DNA from: Polaribacter sp. Hel_I_88
Lineage (GTDB): Bacteria; Bacteroidota; Bacteroidia; Flavobacteriales; Flavobacteriaceae
Length of the DNA: 64,000 nucleotides
Direction of reading: 5' to 3'
NCBI RefSeq assembly: GCF_000687935.1
Contig: NZ_JHZZ01000001.1
Coordinates: 372,001 to 436,000 of the forward strand
The first letter of the stretch is position 1; each line of letters begins with the position of its first letter. The notes below the pieces were generated by a model. That model ran no database searches and was not told the origin of the DNA. It saw only the letters and a program-made list of their open reading frames with translations. Both the position numbers and the translations under genes were made by a program. Below, piece after piece: positions 42,893-51,881 of the stretch.

Positions 42893-43696
42893 TTAATTTA
42901 AGTGTGTTTCCATATAATCTAATGCTTCGGGCATATCCAACTCACGGGTACCGTTCCCAGTTCTGATAAAGAAATGAGAACGGTCGCCCAGGTTCAAATA
43001 CACTGGTTTTTGCGATTTGTAGACCCTTACATAACAGATATCCTTTTCTTCAAATTGGTAAAAGGTCACCTTTGCCAAAGGGCAAAAATGCGTGCCTAAA
43101 TTGAAGGACACCAACTGCATTATATACTGTTCAAATCCGTCCTTGCCCGGTTTCTTTAAAGTACCGTAATCTTGTTCGAGCCCCAGGATACGGCCTTCAT
43201 CGTCAACTCCTATAATCAAATGGCCGCCTTCGGTATTCATAAATCCCGCAATGGTCTTTGCCACTACCATTTCCAAGGCTTTGTTTACCTTACCTTGTCG
43301 AAGGTCCCACCGCAAGGTGCTTTTGAATTCTACCTCGTGGTTTTCACCTTTGTCCAATAATTCCCTTATCAAGGTTATTCCGACTTTCTCCCTATTTAGT
43401 TGAAATATTGTTTTTCTTGTATAGAACATCAGGGCGAGACTGCTTCCCATAATACCAAACAGGATATTTTTTAGGATTTGGTCCACATCTCCAAATCCAA
43501 GAGCTTGCCCAACTGCATTTTTGAACAAATACCACCAATTGCCCGTATCACCGCTCTGGTCATACTGGAATAGGGAAATGCCCAATGGCTGTATAATGAT
43601 TATGCCCACCGCAAACCCTAAAACAATAGCAATAAGAAGTCCTTGCCTGTTCAGCCCTCCTCTTTTTTGATTATGTATGCCATTAGGCGGTTTCAT
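42893..43696 (-). CDS. Membrane-anchored AlbA_2 (Schlafen-type) protein, 267 aa
   Basis: Two N-terminal membrane segments (about residues 19-40 and 77-93) precede an AlbA_2 domain: GENHEVEFKSTLRWDLRQGK, followed by IAGFMNTEGGHLIIGVDDEG, the typical Schlafen-AlbA_2 signature. The final strands include HFFIRTGNGTRELDMPEAL. It binds nucleic acid or nucleotides in relatives, but the role of this membrane-linked form is unknown. A truncated paralogue is at 35967-36212. Confidence 0.75.
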   Translation of the reverse strand: MKPPNGIHNQKRGGLNRQGLLIAIVLGFAVGIIIIQPLGISLFQYDQSGDTGNWWYLFKNAVGQALGFGDVDQILKNILFGIMGSSLALMFYTRKTIFQLNREKVGITLIRELLDKGENHEVEFKSTLRWDLRQGKVNKALEMVVAKTIAGFMNTEGGHLIIGVDDEGRILGLEQDYGTLKKPGKDGFEQYIMQLVSFNLGTHFCPLAKVTFYQFEEKDICYVRVYKSQKPVYLNLGDRSHFFIRTGNGTRELDMPEALDYMETHLN

Positions 43697-43702
43697 TGCA
43701 GT

Positions 43703-43924
43703 TTATTTTTTCTTGTTTTCCCGTAACAGTTTCTTTCGCTGTTCAAACTCTTCCTTGCTTATTTCGCCCCGTGCAAAACGTTCCCTCAGGATTTCCATCG
43801 CACTATCCTTTTTCCGTTTCTGTCCCGGGGTGGGGTAAGGAATTAGGAATATCCAAAAGATGAGGATTATCCAAAGTCCCCACCATATCCAGTGCATTCC
43901 TCCAAAATACCAATCGTCCATCAT
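43703..43924 (-). CDS. SHOCT-domain small membrane protein, 73 aa
   Basis: A Trp-rich membrane segment (WIWWGLWIILIFWIFLI) is followed by a SHOCT domain, MEILRERFARGEISKEEFEQ, the short C-terminal oligomerisation motif. It sits six bases before the AlbA-type gene and is likely co-expressed. Function unknown. Confidence 0.8.
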   Translation of the reverse strand: MMDDWYFGGMHWIWWGLWIILIFWIFLIPYPTPGQKRKKDSAMEILRERFARGEISKEEFEQRKKLLRENKKK

Positions 43925-43966
43925 AGTGTTTCTGTTTTTAAATCAATAGTATATCCATTTTTTATG

Positions 43967-44320
43967 TTATTCTATTTCTATCCATTCTTTGGCCAATTCT
44001 TTTTCTTCGGTCTTATAAAATTTTATATGAGCTTCTGAAAAAGGAAGCAATACCTCGGTAAATTGCTCCTGCCATTTAACGCTACCCACCAAAGCAACAC
44101 GCTTTAAATGCTTTTCATTCGGAAGGTCTAATTCAATTCCCTTCCAATGTGCCTCTGCTGTCCAACCTTCAAAATTTTCCATCTCGATGTACCAGAAAAC
44201 TTCCGGATGGGCAGTTATATGTTCTGTTAAGACTGGTATCAAGTTTTCATAATCCTTGGCATCCAGCTTTTTCTCTGCCACCATATATACAGTAGCTTCT
44301 TTTTTATAGATTGACATCAT
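43967..44320 (-). CDS. SpoIIAA/STAS-like protein, copy 2, 117 aa
   Basis: It matches the copy at 36237-36596 in length, in FWYIEMENFEGWTAEAHWKG and in VALVGSVKWQEQFTEVLLPF. It is cytosolic. It lies between Fur copy 2 and the SHOCT gene, which mirrors the order of the first module. Confidence 0.75.
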   Translation of the reverse strand: MMSIYKKEATVYMVAEKKLDAKDYENLIPVLTEHITAHPEVFWYIEMENFEGWTAEAHWKGIELDLPNEKHLKRVALVGSVKWQEQFTEVLLPFSEAHIKFYKTEEKELAKEWIEIE

Positions 44321-44370
44321 TACTCACTATTTATAAATGATAATTAAATTTAAAAACCAAACGTTTAATC

Positions 44371-44787
44371 CTAATTGCCACTGCATTTTTCGCAAATGCC
44401 CTTTACCACCAAGTTGATATCCTCGGTAATATAACCATCAGGTAAGTTGATGTGAGGGATTTTATGCTCTGTTAAACAGACCGTTTCATTACAATTGTTG
44501 CAATGAAAGTGCAAATGAAGGTCGTTGCCGACCTCGCATTCACAATTTTCTTCGCAAAGGGCGTATTTTATAACTCCCGTACCATCCTCGATTTGATGCA
44601 CAATACCTTTTTCTTCAAACGCTTTCATAGTCCTAAATAGGGTACTTCTTTCACTGACCTTAAAATCCTTTTCCAAGTCGCCAAGGCTGATGGCCACATT
44701 CAACTCTGCCAACCGCTTATATGTCATAAGGCGCATAGCTGTAGGTCGTATTCCTTTGCTTTCTAAAAATTGAACTATTTTTTCCAT
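44371..44787 (-). CDS. Fur-family metalloregulator, copy 2, 138 aa
   Basis: The winged helix has KGIRPTAMRLMTYKRLAEL and SERSTLFRTMKAFEEKGIVH; the C-terminal half has LHLHFHCNNCNETVCLTEHK and GICEKCSGN. An additional Cys pair (ENCECEVG) precedes the His cluster. It resembles copy 1 closely but is clearly diverged. It lies 16 bases downstream of the PII-like gene. Confidence 0.85.
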   Translation of the reverse strand: MEKIVQFLESKGIRPTAMRLMTYKRLAELNVAISLGDLEKDFKVSERSTLFRTMKAFEEKGIVHQIEDGTGVIKYALCEENCECEVGNDLHLHFHCNNCNETVCLTEHKIPHINLPDGYITEDINLVVKGICEKCSGN

Positions 44788-44803
44788 TTGTTTAAAAAGA
44801 GAT

Positions 44804-45142
44804 TTACAGGTCGTGCCGTTTTAAGGAATCTCCTGTTTTAATCTGAAAGGCATCTTCAATATTTGCTATATAAATAATACCATCTCCAGGCCCGTCGGTT
44901 TTGGCGTTGGCTATAATTGTTTCAATGGCCGCTTGGGCTTCCTCATTTTGACAGACCAATTCCAATTTTACCACAGGACTATCTGTTACGTGAAAATCTA
45001 GCGACGGTCTTGCACCTTTTGCCTTGAATGCGCCCGTGCCTTCTGCTTGTGAAAGGGTCATACTTTCAAATCCATTGTCAGAAAGTGCTTCAATGACTCT
45101 TTGGATTCGGTTTGGTTTTATAAATGCTTTTATTTCTTTCAT
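44804..45142 (-). CDS. PII-like nitrogen-regulator-family protein, 112 aa
   Basis: KEIKAFIKPNRIQRVIEALS and GPGDGIIYIANIEDAFQIKT fit the PII fold, including the nucleotide-binding B loop (residues about 82-92). The T loop (about 36-56, TGAFKAKGARPSL) lacks the usual uridylylated Tyr. PII members of this type near heavy-metal RND genes have been described as a distinct group (PII-NG), with a presumed sensing role. It lies between czcB and Fur copy 2. Confidence 0.8.
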   Translation of the reverse strand: MKEIKAFIKPNRIQRVIEALSDNGFESMTLSQAEGTGAFKAKGARPSLDFHVTDSPVVKLELVCQNEEAQAAIETIIANAKTDGPGDGIIYIANIEDAFQIKTGDSLKRHDL

Positions 45143-45163
45143 CTGTTGATATTTATTTGTTTT

Positions 45164-45226
45164 TTAATGGTCATATGTAATTCCCCAATCAACATTGTGG
45201 TTGGTATCCACATTGTTATAGCTCAT
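45164..45226 (-). CDS. Possible micro-ORF, 20 aa
   Basis: The minus strand from the ATG at 45226 gives a 20-residue reading frame, MSYNNVDTNHNVDWGITYDH, 21 bases upstream of the PII-like gene. It is Asn/His/Asp-rich. It may be a leader peptide or chance; only the spacing supports it. Confidence 0.2.
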   Translation of the reverse strand: MSYNNVDTNHNVDWGITYDH

Positions 45227-45338
45227 TTCATATTTTTAAATTTTTAATCGATTTTGAACCGAGCCTGTTTTTTAATTTTTAACTAACTAATTAAGACGAT
45301 AAACAAACTCGGAATCAAAATCTTTGATTGTTATTGAA

Positions 45339-46595
45339 TTAATGTCCGTGTTCCAGTTCGCCCTTGACCATTTCCGAAGACAGGTTATAAGCTCCGTTTA
45401 TCACGACTTTGGCATCCTTTGAAACTTCGGCAGGCAGGTTGACTTCAACAAAGCCTAAATCAGTAATACCAACCGTTACGGGTATCATTTTAAATTTCAT
45501 TTTGTCCGCTTCCATTTCTTCATCTTCATCCAAAATAAAAATAAAGGATTGCTCGCCTTCTTTTATAATGGCAGCTTCCGGTACGGCAAAACCCTTTTTC
45601 TCGCCTTGCACTATTCGCCCTTCCACATACATACCCGGCAATAGGTTTTTATCCTTGTTTTCAATATCTGCCAGAACTTCCAAAGCTTTTGGGTCTGTAT
45701 TGAAGGTTTTACCAACAGACCGAACGGTTGCTTTAAGCAGTTCATCTGGACGAGAGGCCGTGGAAAAATATATCTGTTGCCCTTGCTTGATTTGCTTTAT
45801 GTCCTTCTCATATACTTTGAAGTTGACATAAATTTTTGAGTTGTCGCTTATCGAGAACATTTTGGATTGTTGTGCCACGTAATCGCCAAGGCTAATCATT
45901 ACTTCATCCACATACCCACTTATAGGCGAGGTAATGGGAACAGCGGAATATATTTGGCCTTCCGCCACTTTGTCCGGGTTAATGCTCAACAGTCTCAATT
46001 GGGACCGCAAACCATTGACGCTGGATGTTGTAGAACGAAATTTTGACTGTGCCATTTGAAATTCCTTGCCAGAAGAAACACCTTTATCATAAAGAGTCTG
46101 CTTGCGCTCAAAATCCTGTTTCAAAAAGACCAATTCATCATTTTTTTCCTGATAATCTTGTTGCATTGCAATGATATCAGGGTGTTCTATATATGCCAAC
46201 ACCTGTCCTTTGCTTACGTTATCTCCGGGTATTACTTTTATGGAACTCACATTTCCACCAACAAAAGGACTTATGTTCGCCTTGTCCTGTGGGAAAAGTT
46301 CCAGCGTTCCTGTTACCTTAATGTTGTTCCCTAAATTGCGTTCCTCCAAAAGTTTCATTTCCAAACCTATGGTTTCGGCCTGTTGCTTTGTGAGTTCCAC
46401 AACGCCTTCTTCCTCGCTGTGACCTTCTTCTTCTCCTTCACTGTGGCCTTCCTCGCCGTGTGCATCTTCTCCAGCTTCATTGGTTTTTGATACGCCTTCG
46501 GCTTCGTTATGCCCAAGTTCAGATTTTGGGGCATCATTACAACTCATAAACATAAGTGTAAATAATACGGTACTTACTAATAGTATATTCTTCAT
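45339..46595 (-). CDS. czcB: CzcB-type RND periplasmic adaptor, 418 aa
   Basis: The ATG at 46595 (MKNILLVSTVLFTLMFMSCN) gives a lipoprotein signal with lipobox FMSC, followed by an acidic, His-rich metal-binding stretch (HGEEGHSEGEEEGHSEEEG). Barrel-sandwich, hairpin and beta-barrel motifs of the membrane-fusion family follow (FVGGNVSSIKVIPGDNVSKG, ITSPISGYVDEVMISLGDYV). It links the CzcA pump to an outer-membrane channel. The longer frame from 46703 runs into the czcA end and lacks a signal. Confidence 0.85.
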   Translation of the reverse strand: MKNILLVSTVLFTLMFMSCNDAPKSELGHNEAEGVSKTNEAGEDAHGEEGHSEGEEEGHSEEEGVVELTKQQAETIGLEMKLLEERNLGNNIKVTGTLELFPQDKANISPFVGGNVSSIKVIPGDNVSKGQVLAYIEHPDIIAMQQDYQEKNDELVFLKQDFERKQTLYDKGVSSGKEFQMAQSKFRSTTSSVNGLRSQLRLLSINPDKVAEGQIYSAVPITSPISGYVDEVMISLGDYVAQQSKMFSISDNSKIYVNFKVYEKDIKQIKQGQQIYFSTASRPDELLKATVRSVGKTFNTDPKALEVLADIENKDKNLLPGMYVEGRIVQGEKKGFAVPEAAIIKEGEQSFIFILDEDEEMEADKMKFKMIPVTVGITDLGFVEVNLPAEVSKDAKVVINGAYNLSSEMVKGELEHGH

Positions 46596-46611
46596 TTCTC
46601 TTTTTTTAAGG

Positions 46612-49600
46612 TTATAAATTGCCCAATTGATATTGCATATCAATGGTCTGCTGGTTAAACTGATTGATGTATTGTAAATGGTTTTGTTTAATGCGGATGG
46701 CACTATTGAGAATCGTGATGTAATTGACGTAATCTATTTCGCCTTCTTTAGATGCCAATTGTGCGGTGGTAATTTGTTCTTCTGCCAAGAGTAGTGCGCC
46801 TTCTTCGTAATATTGCAAAATCTTCTTTGTTTTTTCAAGGGATTTGGTCAATTGCGACACACGACTTTCCGTGACCGCCTTTTGTTCCAAATATTGATTC
46901 TCTGCTACCATTGCGTCTGCCTTGGCCGCCTTGACCCTCGACTTCTGGGGAAAAAACCACAACGGAATACTAATACCTGCCTGATAGGTGTTGAAGCCTG
47001 AAACATCATCCACAACCTGTCTGCCATACGATAAACTGAATTTCGGCAGGAATTGTGATTTCTCAACACCAACGTTTGCCTTGCTTACTTCGGCATTTTG
47101 CAACGCATATTGCAACATTGGGTTATTGGCCACCGAAGTGGAATCTAACATTGCCATAAAATCCAATGTTTTGTATGGTTCACTAATCGTTTCAATGGAT
47201 TCATCCGTTCCCAAATATTGTTTTAAGGCACGTTTGGCTATTTCAATATCATCAAAGGCTTGTTGCCTTAATACTTGAATCTGTTGAAATTCTGAAGAGG
47301 CTGAAATAAATTCCAACTTACCTGTTTCTCCCGTATCATACCGAAGTTGGGCAGCGGTCTTAAAATTGGTATAAATACTGTCCAATTGGTCTGCAAAACG
47401 CAATTGTGCCTTGTAATAATTAATTTGGTCATACGCCTGCATCACATTACGCACCAATTGTTGTTCACTGGCCACATAAAACTTTTCTCCCAAGGCAATA
47501 CGCTCTTTGTAAAACTTCGATTTTGAAAAACCGGAAAGCAAATCAATGTTGCCCTGTTGCACACCAACGGTTGTCTGCACTCCAGGAAGATTATTTCCAT
47601 ATTCTTCTTTGCCCGTGAAAACTTGAGTGCTACCAAGGTCAAAACTCGTTCCCTTTAGTGCCTTTTCCCGTTCAATAAATGCTTGGCTCTCTTTAAGTGA
47701 TGGATAATTCTGTTTAGCCATAGCAATAGCCTCATCAATGGTCAAGGTCTTTGGGATTGTACCATCTTGATTGGTGTCTTGGGCAAATGAAGTACCAGAA
47801 GCCATCAAACCTCCAACCATCAATAATACGGTTACAATATTGGTTGATTTTTTAATATAACTTACATCTCCACCATTGTCCTTCTTTTCTTTTCGGGATT
47901 CCAGCCAATAATAAAGAATAGGAATAACCACCAAGGTCAGAAATGTTGCCGTAAGCATTCCTCCAATGACTACTGTCGCCAAAGGTCGCTGTACTTCTGC
48001 ACCACCAGAGGTAGAAATCGCCATTGGGATAAAACCCATAATTGTTGTAATGGCTGTTAATAAAATTGGACGTAAACGTTCGTGCGTTGCTTCGTATATA
48101 CGTTTTTTTAAATCTGTCATTCCACTGTCTTTTAATTCATTGAATTTGTTTATGAGTATGAGTCCGTTTAATACGGCAACTCCGAAGAGCACGATAAACC
48201 CGACTCCGGCAGAAATACTGAAAGGCATTCCACGAATCAACAAAACGAAAACACCACCAATGGTCGCCAAAGGCACTGCCATATAGATCATCAAGGCCTG
48301 TGTAACTGAATTTAAAGCAAAGTAAAGCAGAACAAATATTGTTAATAGAACGATTGGAACTACAATCATCAATCGGTCTGAAGCACGTTGAAGGTTTTCG
48401 AAAGAACCTCCGTAGGTTACAAAATAACCTGGTGGCAGTTTCACGTCCGTTTCCAATTTTTGTTGAATTTCCTCGACCATCGATTTTACATCGCGCCCAC
48501 GAACATTGACCCCTACCGAAATACGACGGGAGGTATTGTCCCTTGAAATCTGCATCGGACCTGGCTTATAGCTGATATCTGCAACCTCCTTTAAAGGTAC
48601 TTGTGCACCGTTTGGCAGGTCTATGAAAAGGTTTTTTAAGCTATTGATGTCTTGTCGATATTCCTCTGCCAAACGAATGACCACATCGAATCGTTTTTCC
48701 CCTTCAAAAATGACTCCTGCCTGTTCTCCAGAAAATGAAGCACTTACATAATCATTCAGCTTGTCAACGGTTACACCGTATTGTGCCATTTTTGCCCGGT
48801 TATACACCACTGTCATTTGTGGCAAACCGCTTGTAGCTTCTACATTGAGGTCAGCCGCTCCGGGAACGGTTCTGATGACCGCTGCGATTTCCTGTACCTT
48901 GTCTGCCAAAACGCCTAAATCTTCTCCGTACAGTTTGATTGCCACGTCCTCACGAACCCCTGTAAGCAATTCATTAAAACGAAGTTCTACAGGTTGGGTA
49001 AACACGAAATTTACGCCGGGAACTACTGAAATTTTTTCCTGTATTTTTTCTATCAGTTCTTCTTTACTATCTGCGGAAGTCCATTTACTCTTATCTTTTT
49101 CAAGAATAATATAACTATCGGCAATATCCATAGGCATCGGGTCTGTCGGTATTTCGGCCACACCAATCCTAGAAACTACTGTTTTTACTTCCGGAAACTC
49201 ATTGATTAACTTCTGAAGTTTCTCTGAAGCCTCAATAGATTCTGTAAGACTGCTCCCCGGTTTTATCAATGCTTGAAATGCAATATCGCCTTCATCAAAT
49301 TTAGGGACAAATTCTGCTCCCATATTGCTGAAAATAAATCCTGAAATCAAAAGCAAGGAAACCGCGCCTATAACCACACCTGCCCGAAAGCGAAGTGCAA
49401 AATTTAATATAGGCAGATAGATACGATTCAGAACATCCATAATTTTATCACTGAACCTATCAATCTTGTTTTCAAACTTGGCGAACCAACTATTTTGATT
49501 TTTAGCAGGTTTTAAAAATAATGATGACATCATTGGCACGTAGGTAAGACAAAGGATAATCGCTCCTAAAACGGCAAAACCAAATGTAAATGCCATTGGC

Positions 49601-51027
49601 CGGAACATTTTCCCTTCCACACCGGTCAAAAAAAGAATCGGTGTAAAAACTATAAGAACAATTAGTTGACCGAAGAAGGCAGAATTCATCATTTTACTTG
49701 AAGAATCATAGGCGATTTCATCCATTTCAGCTTGGTTGATGGCGGTTGTGGATTTTTTCATCCGTTGATGAATGTGGAAAACCGCTCCTTCCACGATAAT
49801 CACCGCTCCATCTACAATAATTCCAAAATCGATCGCACCCAAGGACATTAAATTTGCCCAAATGCCAAATTGTTTCATCAAAATAAATGCAAATAATAGA
49901 CATAAAGGGATTATCGAAGCTGCTATCAAGCCACCACGGAAGCTTCCCAAAAGTAAGACCAAAACAAATATGACGATTAGGGCTCCTTCTATTAGATTGT
50001 TTTTAACGGTACTTGTGGTTGCCTCAATAAGTTCACTTCGGCTTAAAAAAGCATCAATATAAACACCTTCCGGCAGGGATTTTTGAATTTCTACAATACG
50101 CTTTTCCACATTTTCAATCACGTCGCCTGGGCTTTCGCCTTTCAGCATTAAAATTTGTCCACCAACAGTTTCGTGTCCATCTTGGGTAAACGCACCATAA
50201 CGCACTTGATTACCATAGCCTACTTTTTCCGCGACATCACGTATTAAAACCGGGCTTCCATTTTGTGTGGTTACAACCGTGTTTTCCAAATCGGCAATAC
50301 TTCGTGCCAGCCCTTCGCCACGGATAAAATTGGCTTGGTGGTTTTTTTCGATATAAGCTCCACCAGTATTGGCATTGTTCACTTTAAGGGCCTCAAAAAC
50401 CTGATTCATTGTAATGTCAAAACTTTTTAGTTTATCAGGATTTATGGCAACTTCGTATTGTTTTACATAGCCTCCAAAGGCATTGACCTCAACGACTCCG
50501 GGGACTAGTGCCATTTGGCGTTTAACAATCCAATCTTGGATGGTACGAAGCTCCATTGCGTCATATTTGTCTTCATAGCCTTCTTTTACTTTTAAGGTAT
50601 ATTGAAAAATTTCGCCCAGACCTGTTGTTATGGGTGCCATAAAAGGTGTGCCGAAACCTTCAGGGATTTCTCCAGCAACTTCGGTCAATTTTTCCTGTAC
50701 CAATTGCCTTGGCAGATAGGTTCCAGCCTCATCCTTAAAGACAATGGTAACCACCGAAAGACCAAAACGGGACACCGAACGCAGTTCGATAACGTCTGGC
50801 AGATTTGCCATTGCCAATTCCACAGGGTAGGTAACAAATTGTTCAATATCTTCAGTACCTAAATTTGGGGCAACTGTAATAACTTGTACTTGGTTGTTGG
50901 TAATATCGGGTACAGAACCCAGATTTATAGTGGCCATAGACCAAATGCCCGTACCAACCAATGCCACTATAAATAAGCCAATAATAAATTTGTTATTAAT
51001 GGAAAATGAAATGATTTTGTTAATCAT
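46612..51027 (-). CDS. czcA: CzcA-type RND pump fused to an outer-membrane factor, 1471 aa
   Basis: The first 1040 residues form an HME-RND pump, with the proton-relay motif DFGIIVDGAVIIVE (Asp400, Asp406, Glu413), typical of the Zn/Co/Cd CzcA class rather than the Cu/Ag CusA class. After a short linker and an extra membrane segment (ending ASGTSFAQ, which resembles a signal peptide), residues about 1070-1471 are a TolC/CzcC-like outer-membrane factor. Such fusions occur in Bacteroidota. How the OMF part reaches the outer membrane is unclear; processing at the inner signal is one possibility. Confidence 0.88.
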   Translation of the reverse strand: MINKIISFSINNKFIIGLFIVALVGTGIWSMATINLGSVPDITNNQVQVITVAPNLGTEDIEQFVTYPVELAMANLPDVIELRSVSRFGLSVVTIVFKDEAGTYLPRQLVQEKLTEVAGEIPEGFGTPFMAPITTGLGEIFQYTLKVKEGYEDKYDAMELRTIQDWIVKRQMALVPGVVEVNAFGGYVKQYEVAINPDKLKSFDITMNQVFEALKVNNANTGGAYIEKNHQANFIRGEGLARSIADLENTVVTTQNGSPVLIRDVAEKVGYGNQVRYGAFTQDGHETVGGQILMLKGESPGDVIENVEKRIVEIQKSLPEGVYIDAFLSRSELIEATTSTVKNNLIEGALIVIFVLVLLLGSFRGGLIAASIIPLCLLFAFILMKQFGIWANLMSLGAIDFGIIVDGAVIIVEGAVFHIHQRMKKSTTAINQAEMDEIAYDSSSKMMNSAFFGQLIVLIVFTPILFLTGVEGKMFRPMAFTFGFAVLGAIILCLTYVPMMSSLFLKPAKNQNSWFAKFENKIDRFSDKIMDVLNRIYLPILNFALRFRAGVVIGAVSLLLISGFIFSNMGAEFVPKFDEGDIAFQALIKPGSSLTESIEASEKLQKLINEFPEVKTVVSRIGVAEIPTDPMPMDIADSYIILEKDKSKWTSADSKEELIEKIQEKISVVPGVNFVFTQPVELRFNELLTGVREDVAIKLYGEDLGVLADKVQEIAAVIRTVPGAADLNVEATSGLPQMTVVYNRAKMAQYGVTVDKLNDYVSASFSGEQAGVIFEGEKRFDVVIRLAEEYRQDINSLKNLFIDLPNGAQVPLKEVADISYKPGPMQISRDNTSRRISVGVNVRGRDVKSMVEEIQQKLETDVKLPPGYFVTYGGSFENLQRASDRLMIVVPIVLLTIFVLLYFALNSVTQALMIYMAVPLATIGGVFVLLIRGMPFSISAGVGFIVLFGVAVLNGLILINKFNELKDSGMTDLKKRIYEATHERLRPILLTAITTIMGFIPMAISTSGGAEVQRPLATVVIGGMLTATFLTLVVIPILYYWLESRKEKKDNGGDVSYIKKSTNIVTVLLMVGGLMASGTSFAQDTNQDGTIPKTLTIDEAIAMAKQNYPSLKESQAFIEREKALKGTSFDLGSTQVFTGKEEYGNNLPGVQTTVGVQQGNIDLLSGFSKSKFYKERIALGEKFYVASEQQLVRNVMQAYDQINYYKAQLRFADQLDSIYTNFKTAAQLRYDTGETGKLEFISASSEFQQIQVLRQQAFDDIEIAKRALKQYLGTDESIETISEPYKTLDFMAMLDSTSVANNPMLQYALQNAEVSKANVGVEKSQFLPKFSLSYGRQVVDDVSGFNTYQAGISIPLWFFPQKSRVKAAKADAMVAENQYLEQKAVTESRVSQLTKSLEKTKKILQYYEEGALLLAEEQITTAQLASKEGEIDYVNYITILNSAIRIKQNHLQYINQFNQQTIDMQYQLGNL

Positions 51028-51146
51028 AGAAAATGTATTAATTCAGTTTAAAACTTACGATGCGAATAGGTGCAACGCATTTATATAGCAATGCCTGTCT
51101 TGAGAAGCATCACGTTAGGATATATCTATCCTTAAAAAAAACTGAA

Positions 51147-51542
51147 TTATACTTTAGGAGGTTGGAAAAGTGATTCCAGATATCTGGAAGTGAAGTCTAC
51201 TTTATGTAAGTTGAACTGTTTTTTATCTTCAAACTTTAGTCGATTGGTTAAAGCCGAATTGTTGTTCGCAATAATTAATACTAAAGGGTGACAACATTGA
51301 TTATGGGAATGAACTGGTGTATTCTCCTTATCTGGGTTATTATGGTGCCCTTCATTTTTTGCATCATTGTCAAAATAATCTTCTACTACATATTCAAAGA
51401 AAGAGTCTCCATAAACTTTATGGTCTTGATAATGGGTAATAATACTTGAAATTTTTTTAATTGGTCCACAAAAGTCCATATCTATGCTAATCCCTTGAAA
51501 AAAGAATAAAATAGACATTGATATGGAAAAGAATATTTTCAT
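51147..51542 (-). CDS. Secreted His/Cys-rich small protein, 131 aa
   Basis: A signal peptide (MKIFFSISMSILFFFQGIS) is followed by an acidic middle and a metal-ligand cluster HSHNQCCHP near residue 88-96, with GHHNNPD earlier. The C-terminus is basic. It opens the RND operon, 119 bases upstream of czcA, and could bind or sense periplasmic metal. From memory, comparable short proteins precede CzcA/CusA genes in many Bacteroidota. Confidence 0.6.
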   Translation of the reverse strand: MKIFFSISMSILFFFQGISIDMDFCGPIKKISSIITHYQDHKVYGDSFFEYVVEDYFDNDAKNEGHHNNPDKENTPVHSHNQCCHPLVLIIANNNSALTNRLKFEDKKQFNLHKVDFTSRYLESLFQPPKV

Positions 51543-51571
51543 AAAGTTTTACAAATATACAAATTAATCGA

Positions 51572-51586
51572 TGCACAGGTTGTGCA
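51572..51586. promoter_or_regulatory. Candidate operator palindrome ahead of the RND operon
   Basis: TGCACAGGTTGTGCA is a 6-bp-arm palindrome with a 3-base centre, 30 bases upstream of the secreted protein's ATG. It could be a binding site for one of the regulators of the island; which one is unknown. Confidence 0.4.
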
Positions 51587-51803
51587 AAGATGATGTTGAT
51601 AATCTTTTATTTTCTCGAAATGGTGGACAACGTATCGTTCCATAAATAAACAATATATATATAATTTCCTTTGTTTGGTTTCTAAAACAGATTTTTATTG
51701 GCTGACTAACTTGTAGATTTACTTTGATAACGGTTGTTATTTTGAAACTAATCGAGTTCCCTTTAAAAACAAGGTAACTTATCCCCCAAATTTAATATAA
51801 CAA

Positions 51804-51831
51804 AAAGACCACAATAGCAGTTGTGGCCTTT
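51804..51831 (-). terminator. Terminator of the copper-binding protein gene
   Basis: AAAGACCACAA / TTGTGGCCTTT (one mismatch) with loop TAGCAG. The T-run is on the minus strand, 51 bases beyond the stop of the gene at 51882. Confidence 0.65.
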
Positions 51832-51881
51832 CGGAATTTGAGGTAAAAAAACCTCTTAATGCTTAATAAAAGTGAGATGTA

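Larger units (their letters stand above)
51543..51881. other. Intergenic region ahead of the RND operon
   Basis: A 339-base gap with no credible gene. It contains the palindrome at 51572-51586, a terminator hairpin (51804-51831) and a second small hairpin GAGGT/ACCTC at 51840-51855. The stretch in between is plain AT-rich sequence, likely containing the promoter of the RND operon. Confidence 0.45.

Noticed and set aside
36372..44787. Plus-strand open frames of 60-150 codons throughout the GC-richer island
   Set aside because: All are antisense to recognised metal genes; higher GC content lengthens shadow frames.
46612..51027. Suspected frameshift or assembly error joining czcA and an outer-membrane factor gene
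   Set aside because: The frame is uninterrupted through a sensible linker and the same fusion is known in Bacteroidota, so I treat it as real.
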